Positions 1 to 6,218 of a stretch of 8,135 nucleotides of DNA are shown piece by piece; position 1 is the first letter of the stretch; each line of letters begins with the position of its first letter. Location of the stretch: contig JAVBYK010000512.1 in NCBI GenBank assembly GCA_030824095.1, positions 1-8,135 of the forward strand. Reading direction: 5' to 3'. The notes under the pieces were generated by a model that worked only from the letters and a program-made list of their open reading frames with translations, was not told where the DNA came from and searched no databases. Source of the stretch: a bacterium. GTDB lineage: Bacteria; Pseudomonadota; Gammaproteobacteria; Burkholderiales; Burkholderiaceae_C. A program made the position numbers and the translations under genes.

Positions 1-447
1 GCCTACAACAACGTGGTGCCCTCTTCCGGCAAGGTCTTGACCGGTGGTGTGGACTCCAACGCATTGCAACGTCCCAAGCGCTTCCTGGGCGCTGCCCGTA
101 ACGTGGAAGAAGGCGGCTCATTGACCATCATCGCCACGGCGCTGGTCGATACCGGTAGCCGCATGGACGAAGTGATCTTTGAAGAATTCAAGGGCACCGG
201 CAACTCTGAAATCCACCTGGACCGCCGCCTCTATGAGAAGCGCGTGTTCCCGTCCATCCAGCTCAACCGCAGCGGAACCCGCCGTGAAGAGTTGCTGCTG
301 CAGCCGGAAATCCTGCAAAAGACCCGCATCCTGCGCCAGTTCCTCTACAACATGGATGAAATCGAATCCATGGAGATGGTCTTGAAGCAGATGAAGGCCA
401 CCAAGAACAACAGCGAATTCTTCGACATGATGCGTCGGGGCGGATAA
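1..447 (+). CDS. rho: Transcription termination factor Rho, C-terminal part (5' end outside window)
   Basis: Rho is a hexameric RNA-dependent ATPase/helicase that loads on untranslated mRNA and releases RNA polymerase. The 148 residues visible are the end of the RecA-like motor domain. The frame is open from base 1, so the gene is cut by the window edge, and it ends at TAA 445-447. Family hallmarks are the Q-loop region VPSSGKVLTGGVD (visible residues 6-18), the block RPKRFLGAARNVEEGGSLTI (24-43), the R-loop segment EEFKGTGN (61-68), and NRSGTRREELL (89-99), whose arginine at about residue 94 corresponds to the inter-subunit arginine finger. The C-terminal tail EFFDMMRRGG is typical of Rho. 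No terminator follows the stop codon, so read-through into rpmE is likely. Nothing is broken or unusual in this part. The N-terminal RNA-binding domain and the Walker motifs lie upstream of the window. Confidence 0.98.
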   Translation, partial: AYNNVVPSSGKVLTGGVDSNALQRPKRFLGAARNVEEGGSLTIIATALVDTGSRMDEVIFEEFKGTGNSEIHLDRRLYEKRVFPSIQLNRSGTRREELLLQPEILQKTRILRQFLYNMDEIESMEMVLKQMKATKNNSEFFDMMRRGG

Positions 448-470
448 CTAGGTCCCAAGGCGAAACAAGC

Positions 471-476
471 TATAAT
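471..476 (+). promoter_or_regulatory. Candidate sigma-70 -10 box for rpmE
   Basis: A perfect TATAAT lies 24 bases after the rho stop codon and 64 bases before the rpmE ATG. Transcription from it would start near 482-485 and give a leader of about 55 bases. The -35 region is poor: hexamers at 16-18 base spacing (447-454) match TTGACA at no more than two positions, and there is no TG extension. It may therefore be a weak or activator-dependent promoter that supplements read-through from rho. The motif is seen directly; its function is inferred. Confidence 0.45.
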
Positions 477-496
477 CGACTGTTTTGCGACAAGTA

Positions 497-513
497 CGCC
501 GGATAGGCTGGCG
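497..513 (+). other. Hairpin in the rpmE 5' leader
   Basis: CGCCGG (497-502) pairs with CTGGCG (508-513) around the loop ATAGG. The result is a 6-bp stem with one G-T pair. It lies about 18 bases before the Shine-Dalgarno sequence GGAG (531-534). Ribosomal protein leaders, including those of L31 genes in several bacterial groups, often carry structures bound by the protein for autoregulation. Whether this hairpin does so is unknown. No U-tract follows it, so it is not a terminator. Confidence 0.3.
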
Positions 514-539
514 CGGCTCTCGCTACTGATGGAGAAGAT

Positions 540-800
540 ATGAAAGAAGGCATTCACCCCAATTACCGCGAAGTGTGCTTCCAGGATATGTCCAACGGAT
601 TCAAGTTCGTGACCCGTTCCTGCGCCAACACCAAGGAAATGATCGACATGGAAGACGGCCGCAAACTGCCCCTCTTCAAGTTGGACACCACCAGCGAATC
701 GCATCCCTTCTACACCGGCACCCAGAAGTCCGTGGACAACATGGGTGGTCGCGTCGAGCGCTTCCGCAACCGTTTCGGCAAGACAGCCGTCGCCAAGTAA
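540..800 (+). CDS. rpmE2: 50S ribosomal protein L31, type B (zinc-free paralogue)
   Basis: L31 is a small protein of the large ribosomal subunit that contributes to the bridge between the subunits. The 86-residue product starts MKEGIHPNYREVCFQDM and contains SHPFYTGTQKSVDNMGGRVERF (about residues 54-75), the family signature. The four zinc-binding cysteines of type A L31 are absent; the only cysteines are C13 and C28, neither in a CxxC pair. That absence and the longer middle section mark it as type B. GGAG at 531-534, five bases before ATG, fixes the start. The gene lies 92 bases after rho, an adjacency also seen in other bacteria such as Bacillus (rho-rpmE). It is followed by an intrinsic terminator. 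In bacteria with both types, type B is commonly Zur-controlled. No clear Zur operator is seen here, so this may be the only, constitutive copy. Confidence 0.96.
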   Translation: MKEGIHPNYREVCFQDMSNGFKFVTRSCANTKEMIDMEDGRKLPLFKLDTTSESHPFYTGTQKSVDNMGGRVERFRNRFGKTAVAK

Positions 801-807
801 ACCGACA

Positions 808-823
808 TCAGGTCTTGACCTGA
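808..823 (+). repeat. 16-bp near-perfect inverted repeat after rpmE
   Basis: TCAGGTC (808-814) and GACCTGA (817-823) are exact reverse complements separated by TT. The dyad begins 7 bases after the rpmE stop codon and ends 10 bases before the terminator stem. As RNA it would need its innermost pairs to open for a loop, leaving about six pairs; as DNA it resembles a dimeric-repressor half-site pair. It may simply be an accessory 3' hairpin ahead of the terminator. Confidence 0.4.
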
Positions 824-833
824 ATCGTCAAAG

Positions 834-866
834 AAAGCAGCCCGGATTTCCGCGCTGCTTTTTTTT
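834..866 (+). terminator. Rho-independent terminator of rpmE
   Basis: AAAGCAGC (834-841) pairs with GCTGCTTT (854-861). After one C-C mismatch (842/853), CGG (843-845) continues with CCG (850-852) around an ATTT loop. A run of eight T (859-866) follows at the base of the stem. This is a textbook intrinsic terminator 33 bases after the rpmE stop. It should strongly reduce transcription into the following membrane-protein gene. Confidence 0.92.
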
Positions 867-883
867 GTAGTGCGCCCGACTCC

Positions 884-2587
884 GTGAACCACCCCAACCC
901 CGCCATCGTGACCCAGGCCGGTGCCCGACGCTTTCCGCGCCTGGCCCTGCTGCTGCTGTGCTGCGCCTATATCCTGCCCGGCTTCATCGGCCGCGATGCG
1001 TGGAAGAGCGAAGACATGACGGCCCTGGGTTTCATGGCCGAGTTGGTCCAGGGCAGCACCAACTGGTTCAATCCGACGTTGATGGGCGTACCGGCCGACA
1101 ACCCTGCGGTATTGCCCTACTGGCTGGGTGCGTGGACCATGCAACTGACCCCGGCATGGGCCAGCGTGGACTTCATGGTGCGTATTCCGTTCGCCCTGCT
1201 GTTGGTTCTGACCATGACAGCCACCTGGTACGGAACCTATTACCTGGCGCGCAACCCGTTGGCGCAGCCGGTGGCCTTCGCCTTCGGTGGTGAGGCACAG
1301 CCAGCCGACTACGCCCGAGCCATGGCCGATGGCGGTCTGCTGGCCTTCATCGCCTGTCTGGGCCTGGCCCAGCTCTCGCACGAAACGACACCTGCGCTGG
1401 CGCAACTGGGTTTCACAGCACTCTTTTTCTACAGCATGGGGGCCTTGCCCTACCGCCGCCATGGGCCGGCACTGGCCGCAGTGGCCGGACTGGCGGGCCT
1501 TGCCCTGTCGGGTGCGCCCAGCCTGGCCCTGCTGTTTGGCCTGGGCAGTGCGGCCCTGCACTTTGCAGACCGGGCCAGCGATGAGACCGACCTGACAAGC
1601 AACCGCCGCATCACCCTGGAAAGCGTGGCCATCGTCCTGGCCAGCCTGGGCGTTGCTGCTCTGGCCCTGTGGTTGGGCCTGTTGCGATGGAAGATACAGT
1701 TGCCCCACGCCGCCTGGTCCGACTGGAGTGGCTATGTGGAACTGCTGGTGTGGTTTACCTGGCCCGCATGGCCCCTGGCGCTGTGGACACTGTGGCGCTG
1801 GCGCTTCCAGCTGTTCAACCGCCGCATCAGCCGCCACATTGCACTGCCCGCCTGGTTCACTGCCGTATGCGTGCTGGCAACGCTGGTATCGGCCGCATCG
1901 GACCGCACCCTGTTGCTGGCCCTGCCTGCGCTGTCCACACTGGCCGCCTTCGCGCTGCCCACGCTCAAGCGCCAGGTTGCCGCGCTGATTGACTGGTTCA
2001 CGCTGCTGTTCTTTTCCGGCTGTGCCTTCACCATCTGGGTGGTCTGGATTGCCATGCAGACCGGCGTTCCGGCTCAACCCGCCGCCAACGTGGCGCGTCT
2101 GGCTCCCGGGTTTGAAGCCAGCTTTTCACTGTTCACGTTATCGGTCGCCGTGGTCGCAACGTTGGCATGGGCGTGGCTGGTGAAATGGCGTGTGGGGCGT
2201 CACCGCGCGGCCATCTGGAAGAGTCTGGTGCTGCCCGCAGGTGGCGCTGCACTGAGCTGGCTGCTGTTGATGACACTGTGGATGCCCCTGCTCAACTATG
2301 CGCAAAGCTACACCGCGCTGGTCAAGCAAATCCAGTCGCAACTGGATACCCCTGGTTGCGTGGAAACATGGGGTTTGGGGCAAGGGCAAATTGCGGCGTT
2401 TCAGTTCTACGGCAAGTTGCAACTTCAGGCCGTGCAAACTCCACCTGCCTGCCCCTGGTTGCTGGTGGAGCCCCTGGCCGATGCCTCCATCCCGTCCAGC
2501 GTCGACACGGCGCTGTGGACTTTGCAGGGAACGGTACAACACCCTGCCAGCGGCGGCGAATCCGTTTTGCTCTACCGGAAAAAGTAG
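884..2587 (+). CDS. Polytopic membrane protein, ArnT/GT39-like (GT-C) glycosyltransferase, substrate unknown
   Basis: This 567-residue protein has about 12 hydrophobic segments (roughly 17-37, 97-122, 149-188, 194-226, 246-268, 283-306, 317-360, 366-392, 412-436, 447-472) and a soluble tail (473-567). The layout matches ArnT-type transferases (about 550 residues), which use polyprenyl-phosphate sugars on the periplasmic side. The N-terminal half fits: GRDAWKSEDMTAL (36-48) has the acidic pair E43-D44 in the first outer loop, where GT-C enzymes keep a catalytic acid. WFNPTLMGVPADNPAVLPYW (61-80) resembles ArnT's P-x-L-x-G...EKPPL-x-YW block, but the usual EKPP reads DNPA. GTG at 884 is the first start codon after an in-frame TGA at 821-823. 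It has no Shine-Dalgarno sequence and lies 18 bases after the terminator T-run. The gene is convergent with phoR and ends at TAG 2585-2587. The acceptor is unknown, and it could be a diverged non-catalytic relative. Confidence 0.8.
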   Translation: MNHPNPAIVTQAGARRFPRLALLLLCCAYILPGFIGRDAWKSEDMTALGFMAELVQGSTNWFNPTLMGVPADNPAVLPYWLGAWTMQLTPAWASVDFMVRIPFALLLVLTMTATWYGTYYLARNPLAQPVAFAFGGEAQPADYARAMADGGLLAFIACLGLAQLSHETTPALAQLGFTALFFYSMGALPYRRHGPALAAVAGLAGLALSGAPSLALLFGLGSAALHFADRASDETDLTSNRRITLESVAIVLASLGVAALALWLGLLRWKIQLPHAAWSDWSGYVELLVWFTWPAWPLALWTLWRWRFQLFNRRISRHIALPAWFTAVCVLATLVSAASDRTLLLALPALSTLAAFALPTLKRQVAALIDWFTLLFFSGCAFTIWVVWIAMQTGVPAQPAANVARLAPGFEASFSLFTLSVAVVATLAWAWLVKWRVGRHRAAIWKSLVLPAGGAALSWLLLMTLWMPLLNYAQSYTALVKQIQSQLDTPGCVETWGLGQGQIAAFQFYGKLQLQAVQTPPACPWLLVEPLADASIPSSVDTALWTLQGTVQHPASGGESVLLYRKK

Positions 2588-2608
2588 GCCTCTGGGCCAG
2601 CGATGGGG

Positions 2609-3940
2609 CTAAGTCCCAGGCGTGCAGCGCATCCGCGATGCAGGCAGAACAATCGAAAACGTGGAACCCTTGCCCGGTACGCTGTCTATGCTCAGTTCAG
2701 CCCCATGCCGCTGTGCGACATGCTTGACAATGGCCAGCCCCAATCCGGTGCCGCCGGTGTCGCGGGAACGGCTGCGATCCACCCGGTAGAAGCGCTCGGT
2801 CAAACGCGGAATGTGCTCCTGCGCAATGCCCGGCCCCTGGTCGGTGACAAAGAAGACGGCGCCACCATCCGCCTGCCGTTTGAAACCCACCTCAATGCTC
2901 CGTTGTGCCGGCGTGTACCGGATGGCGTTCCCTATCAGGTTGGACATGGCACTGTGCAGTTCCAGCGTGGAACCGGCAATTTCACAACCAGGCGTGCGCT
3001 CAAATCGCAGGTCATGTGACTGCGTCCACAGCACATGCGACAGATCCCGCGCCTCCTGCTCACACTGGCGCATCAAAACGTCAACCGACACCCATTCATT
3101 CATGCTGGGCGAAGGGCTGCCTTCCAGACGGGACAGGGTGAGCAGGTCGCTGACCAGTGTCTGCATACGCTGCGCTTGCTGGGACATCAAGCCCAGATAG
3201 CGCTGGCGCTCCTGCTCGTCCAGCGGCAGGGTTTGCAGGGTTTCCACGAAACCGGCCAACACGGTAAGCGGTGTGCGAATTTCGTGCGACACATTGGCCA
3301 CAAAATCTCTTCGCATGGCCTCGGCCTGTTCCTTCGCCGTGATGTCGCGCGACAGCAGCAGCATGCGTCCTTCCCCATAGGGGTGCAAGTGCACCGACAG
3401 TTTGACCGGCTTCGAGTCGCGGTTTTCCTTGCCGTGCATGACCACATCATGGCCAAAGTTGCGTGCCGTCAGGTAGGCGGCAAACTCCGGATCACGCACC
3501 AGATTGCCCAGGTGCTGCAACAGGTCACGCTGCACGTCAAAGCCGAAGTGCGTGGCTGCCGTCTGGTTGAACCACTCAATGCGCGCATCGGAATCCAGGA
3601 GCACCACCCCGTTGGGCGATGCCTGCATGGCTGCCAGGAAATCCTTCAGCCGGTTGTCGCTGTCGGCCGCGAGCTTGTTGGTGGCACGCAGGATGCGCCG
3701 TACGCGGTCATAGGCCTCTCCCCACAGCCCATTGCCAATCGCGACGTCCGTCGTCGCACCGGCACGCAGCCAACCCAGCAGGCGCAGGCCGCGCGCGCTG
3801 TCCAGCACGAACCAGACATAGCCGCCCAGCAACGCCATGGCGAGGGCAATTTGCCACTGTTCGCCGCGGGGTGCCAGGTACCAGCCCAAGCCAGCGGCGA
3901 CAGCCTGGCACAGCCCAAGAGAAAACAGCCGCCAGAACAT
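2609..3940 (-). CDS. phoR: Phosphate regulon sensor histidine kinase PhoR
   Basis: PhoR is the membrane-bound kinase/phosphatase of PhoB. It phosphorylates PhoB in low phosphate and is restrained through PhoU and the Pst transporter when phosphate is ample. The 443 residues show two N-terminal hydrophobic segments (about 1-22 and 29-47) with almost no periplasmic domain, as in known PhoR. A cytoplasmic PAS domain (about 101-197) follows. The dimerisation/phosphoacceptor helix carries FVANVSHEIRTPL with H219. The ATPase domain has N box SNLIGNAIRYTP (N338), G1 DQGPGI (367-372), F box FYRVD (384-388) and G2 GGTGLGLAI (396-404). ATG at 3940 is the only possible upstream start: the preceding in-frame codons after the phoB TGA contain no start codon. 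The Shine-Dalgarno sequence is weak or absent. It lies 18 bases after phoB and in the same frame. All catalytic boxes are intact. Confidence 0.96.
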   Translation of the reverse strand: MFWRLFSLGLCQAVAAGLGWYLAPRGEQWQIALAMALLGGYVWFVLDSARGLRLLGWLRAGATTDVAIGNGLWGEAYDRVRRILRATNKLAADSDNRLKDFLAAMQASPNGVVLLDSDARIEWFNQTAATHFGFDVQRDLLQHLGNLVRDPEFAAYLTARNFGHDVVMHGKENRDSKPVKLSVHLHPYGEGRMLLLSRDITAKEQAEAMRRDFVANVSHEIRTPLTVLAGFVETLQTLPLDEQERQRYLGLMSQQAQRMQTLVSDLLTLSRLEGSPSPSMNEWVSVDVLMRQCEQEARDLSHVLWTQSHDLRFERTPGCEIAGSTLELHSAMSNLIGNAIRYTPAQRSIEVGFKRQADGGAVFFVTDQGPGIAQEHIPRLTERFYRVDRSRSRDTGGTGLGLAIVKHVAQRHGAELSIDSVPGKGSTFSIVLPASRMRCTPGT

Positions 3941-3958
3941 AGTGGAAGATGTCGCCGC

Positions 3959-4693
3959 TCAGATGCCGGCTTTGTCGGTGGCCATAGCCGTTGCGGGGGA
4001 TGGGGTTGGTGTGACAGTCAGACGGTAGCCCGCACCACGGACGGTCTCCACCATGGAACCCGCCTGCGCCAGTGCTTCACGCAGTCGCTTGACGTGCACG
4101 TCCACGGTACGCTCCTCAATGTACACATGGTCGCCCCACACCTTGTCCAGCAATTGGGCCCGACTGTGCACACGCTCGGCATGGCCCATCAGGTAGTGCA
4201 ACAGCTTGAACTCGGTCGGTCCCAGCTTGAGGGGCCGTTCATCAAACGACACACGGTGGGTGGATGGGTCCAGCACCAGTTTGCCGATGGTCAGCACCTC
4301 GCCGGCCTGCTCGGGCGTGCGACGGCGCAGCACGGCACGGATGCGGGCCAGCAGCTCCTTGGTCGAAAACGGCTTGGCAATGTAGTCGTCCGCTCCGGCA
4401 TCCAGGCCCGCCACGCGGTCGGCTTCGTCACCGCGGGCCGTCAGCATGATGATGGGCACGGTCTGGGTGCGCGGATCGCCACGCCAGCGCTTGGCCAGCA
4501 CCAGACCACTTTCGCCCGGCAGCATCCAGTCCAACAGAATCAGATCGGGAAGGCCGGCGTCCAGATCGCGCTGGGCGGTGGCACTGTCCATGGCCCAGAT
4601 CGGGCGAAAACCATTGTGCCGCAGGTTCACCGCAATCAGTTCTGCAATGGCTGCCTCATCTTCGACGATGAGAACAGAAGGCATCGTTCTCAT
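3959..4693 (-). CDS. phoB: Phosphate regulon response regulator PhoB
   Basis: PhoB is an OmpR-family transcription factor that, once phosphorylated by PhoR, binds Pho boxes and activates phosphate-starvation genes. The receiver domain (about 5-122) has the acidic pair E11-D12, phosphoacceptor D55 in LILLDWMLPG, T85 in MLTARGDEADRV and K107 in YIAKPFS. The winged-helix domain (about 131-226) includes LGPTEFKLLHYLM (157-169), the recognition helix EERTVDVHVKRLREAL (193-208) and VRGAGYRL. Very similar blocks are present in E. coli PhoB. The 244-residue form starts at an ATG overlapping the phoU stop (ATGA, 4693-4690), which implies translational coupling. A second ATG three codons on (4684) has GAGAA just upstream and is a credible alternative. 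A Pro/Ala/Thr-rich tail of about 15 residues extends past the usual family end. phoR follows after 18 bases. Confidence 0.97.
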   Translation of the reverse strand: MRTMPSVLIVEDEAAIAELIAVNLRHNGFRPIWAMDSATAQRDLDAGLPDLILLDWMLPGESGLVLAKRWRGDPRTQTVPIIMLTARGDEADRVAGLDAGADDYIAKPFSTKELLARIRAVLRRRTPEQAGEVLTIGKLVLDPSTHRVSFDERPLKLGPTEFKLLHYLMGHAERVHSRAQLLDKVWGDHVYIEERTVDVHVKRLREALAQAGSMVETVRGAGYRLTVTPTPSPATAMATDKAGI

Positions 4694-5391
4694 TTGACTA
4701 CGGACTCAATTTTCTCCATGGTGGAGTGGCGCACATCCTCGCCCTTGACCACGTAGATGATGAACTCGGCAATATTCTTGGCATGGTCGCCGATGCGCTC
4801 GATGGCCTTGGCCAGGAACAGCAGGTCCAGGCTGGGCGAAATCATGCGCGGGTCTTCCATCATGTAGGTGATGAGCTTGCGCACAAAGCCGTCAAACTCC
4901 GCATCGATCAGGTCGTCCTCTTTCAGGATGGCCACCGCCGCTGCAATGTCCAGGCGGGCAAACGCATCCAGCGCCTTGTTCAGCAGCCCGGAGGCCAGAT
5001 CGGCCGCCACGCGCAACTCCAGCGAGGGCAACGCCCGCGGCGAGCCGCTCTCGATGATGGAGCGCACCATGCGTGCAATCTTCTCGGCCTCGTCACCCAC
5101 GCGTTCCAGGTTGGCCGTGGTCTTGGAGATGGCGATGAGCAGACGCAGGTCGCGCGCAGTGGGCTGGCGTCGGGCGATGATGGACGACAGGTCGCGGTCG
5201 ATCTCGACTTCCATGGCGTTCACCCGAGCCTCATTGGCTGTGACCTCATTGGCCACCTCCACACTGAACTGGGACAGGGCGTAGATGGCGCGCCGGATCT
5301 GGGACTCCACCAAACCGCCGAGTTCCATGACCTGCGAGGAAACCGAGGTCAGCTCGCTGTCGAATTGTGTCGATAAATGTTTGTCTGCCAT
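4690..5391 (-). CDS. phoU: Phosphate signalling/transport accessory protein PhoU
   Basis: PhoU is a cytoplasmic helical protein that connects Pst transporter state to PhoR, shutting off the Pho regulon when phosphate is plentiful and preventing excess uptake. The 233-residue product has the expected two related three-helix halves. Each carries the metal-cluster motif E/DxxxD: ERVGDEAEKIA (E96, D100) and ERIGDHAKNIAEF (E198, D202). The N-terminus MADKHLSTQFDSEL is typical. The frame is open further upstream into pstB, but that extension is an out-of-frame reading of pstB. ATG at 5391 follows a purine-rich AGAAAGAAAGA stretch and fits the family length. The gene begins 10 bases after the pstB stop, and its TGA overlaps the phoB ATG. 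No oddity in the coding sequence. Confidence 0.97.
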   Translation of the reverse strand: MADKHLSTQFDSELTSVSSQVMELGGLVESQIRRAIYALSQFSVEVANEVTANEARVNAMEVEIDRDLSSIIARRQPTARDLRLLIAISKTTANLERVGDEAEKIARMVRSIIESGSPRALPSLELRVAADLASGLLNKALDAFARLDIAAAVAILKEDDLIDAEFDGFVRKLITYMMEDPRMISPSLDLLFLAKAIERIGDHAKNIAEFIIYVVKGEDVRHSTMEKIESVVK

Positions 5392-5401
5392 ATCTTTCTT
5401 T

Positions 5402-6181
5402 CTATCCAAACCGGCCCGTGATGTAGTCTTCGGTTTCCTTGCGGGTGGGCTTGAAGAACATCTGCTCGGTCGAACCGAACTCCACCAGGTCGCCCAGGTA
5501 CATATAGGCCGTGTAGTCACTGCAGCGGGCCGCCTGCTGCATGTTGTGGGTCACGATGACCACGGTGTAATCGCTCTTGAGTTCCACGATCAATTCCTCG
5601 ACCTTGGCGGTCGAGATTGGATCCAGCGCCGAGCAGGGCTCGTCCAGCAGCAGCACCTCGGGCTTGATGGCAATGCCACGCGCAATGCACAGGCGTTGCT
5701 GCTGCCCGCCCGACAGGCTGGAGCCGCTCTGGTGCAGCTTGTCCTTGACCTCGTTCCACAGGGCCGACTTGCGCAGCGCCCATTCGACACGCTCTTCCAT
5801 GTCGCTGGCGTTCAGCGACTCGAACAGCTTCACACCAAAGGCGATGTTGTCGAAGATGGACATGGGAAACGGCGTGGGTTTCTGGAACACCATGCCGACC
5901 TTGGCGCGCAGCAGCGCCACGTCTTCCTTGCTGGTCAACAGGTTCTCGCCGTCGAGCATGATCTGGCCTTCGGCGCGCTGCTCGGGGTACAGCTCGAACA
6001 TGCGGTTGAACACCCGCAACAAGGTGGACTTGCCGCAGCCGGATGGACCGATGAAGGCCGTTACCTTGTTCTCGGGGATCTCCAGGTTGATGCCCTTGAG
6101 CGCGTGGAACTTGCCGTAATAGAAGTTCAGGTCCCGGACCGCAATCTTGGTCGCCGTGGGTGCAGTGGTAGTTTTCAGCAT
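5402..6181 (-). CDS. pstB: Phosphate ABC transporter ATP-binding protein PstB
   Basis: PstB is the ATPase that powers high-affinity phosphate import through the PstC-PstA channel. The 259 residues contain all ABC motifs: Walker A GPSGCGKST (45-53), Q-loop MVFQKPTPFPMSIFDN (Q100), signature LSGGQQQR (156-163), Walker B LLLDEP (177-182), D-loop SALDP and switch H212 in VTHNMQQA. KPTPFPMSI and the ending EDYITGRFG are specific to PstB. The first start codon after an in-frame TAA (6188-6190) is ATG 6181. It has no recognisable Shine-Dalgarno sequence (AAAACCTC precedes it), although the next possible start would delete the first strand. The gap to the pstA stop is 37 bases, the longest inside this operon, and that to phoU is 10. 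Intact and of normal length. Confidence 0.98.
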   Translation of the reverse strand: MLKTTTAPTATKIAVRDLNFYYGKFHALKGINLEIPENKVTAFIGPSGCGKSTLLRVFNRMFELYPEQRAEGQIMLDGENLLTSKEDVALLRAKVGMVFQKPTPFPMSIFDNIAFGVKLFESLNASDMEERVEWALRKSALWNEVKDKLHQSGSSLSGGQQQRLCIARGIAIKPEVLLLDEPCSALDPISTAKVEELIVELKSDYTVVIVTHNMQQAARCSDYTAYMYLGDLVEFGSTEQMFFKPTRKETEDYITGRFG

Positions 6182-6202
6182 GAGGTTTTATTCAGAACAA
6201 TG

Positions 6203-6210
6203 GTTGCAAC
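6203..6210. repeat. 8-bp perfect palindrome in the pstA-pstB gap
   Basis: GTTGCAAC is its own reverse complement. It sits 21 bases before the pstB start codon in the only sizeable gap of the operon. It is too short to form a stable hairpin. It could be a protein site or chance. Confidence 0.2.
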
Positions 6211-6218
6211 AGCACGTC

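Noticed and set aside
710..2077. A 455-codon open frame on the minus strand, antisense to rpmE and the GT-C-like gene
   Set aside because: The composition is dominated by Gln, Gly and Arg, as expected of a complementary-strand shadow. It crosses the rpmE terminator and has no domain signature.
2592..2619. Possible bidirectional terminator between the convergent genes (CTGGG...CCCAG, and TGGGG-CTAAG-TCCCA at 2604-2618)
   Set aside because: The stems are only five pairs and neither side has a T-tract, so an intrinsic terminator cannot be supported. Termination here may be Rho-dependent or lie within the opposing genes.
4009..4017. GTGACAG, which on the minus strand reads CTGTCAC and resembles half of a Pho box
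   Set aside because: The second direct repeat expected 11 bases along is absent, and the site lies inside the phoB coding sequence where LTVTPTP explains it. Treated as chance.
3035..4756. A 573-codon open frame on the plus strand, antisense to phoR and phoB
   Set aside because: It is a mirror of GC-rich codon use in two clear genes. The translation is Gln/His/Arg-rich with no recognisable domain, and the minus-strand genes account for all conserved motifs.
5392..5520. N-terminal extension of PhoU by 43 residues
   Set aside because: The extension overlaps pstB in another frame, is low-complexity Arg/Ser/Thr/Trp sequence, and is not part of the PhoU family. The start at 5391 gives the standard length.
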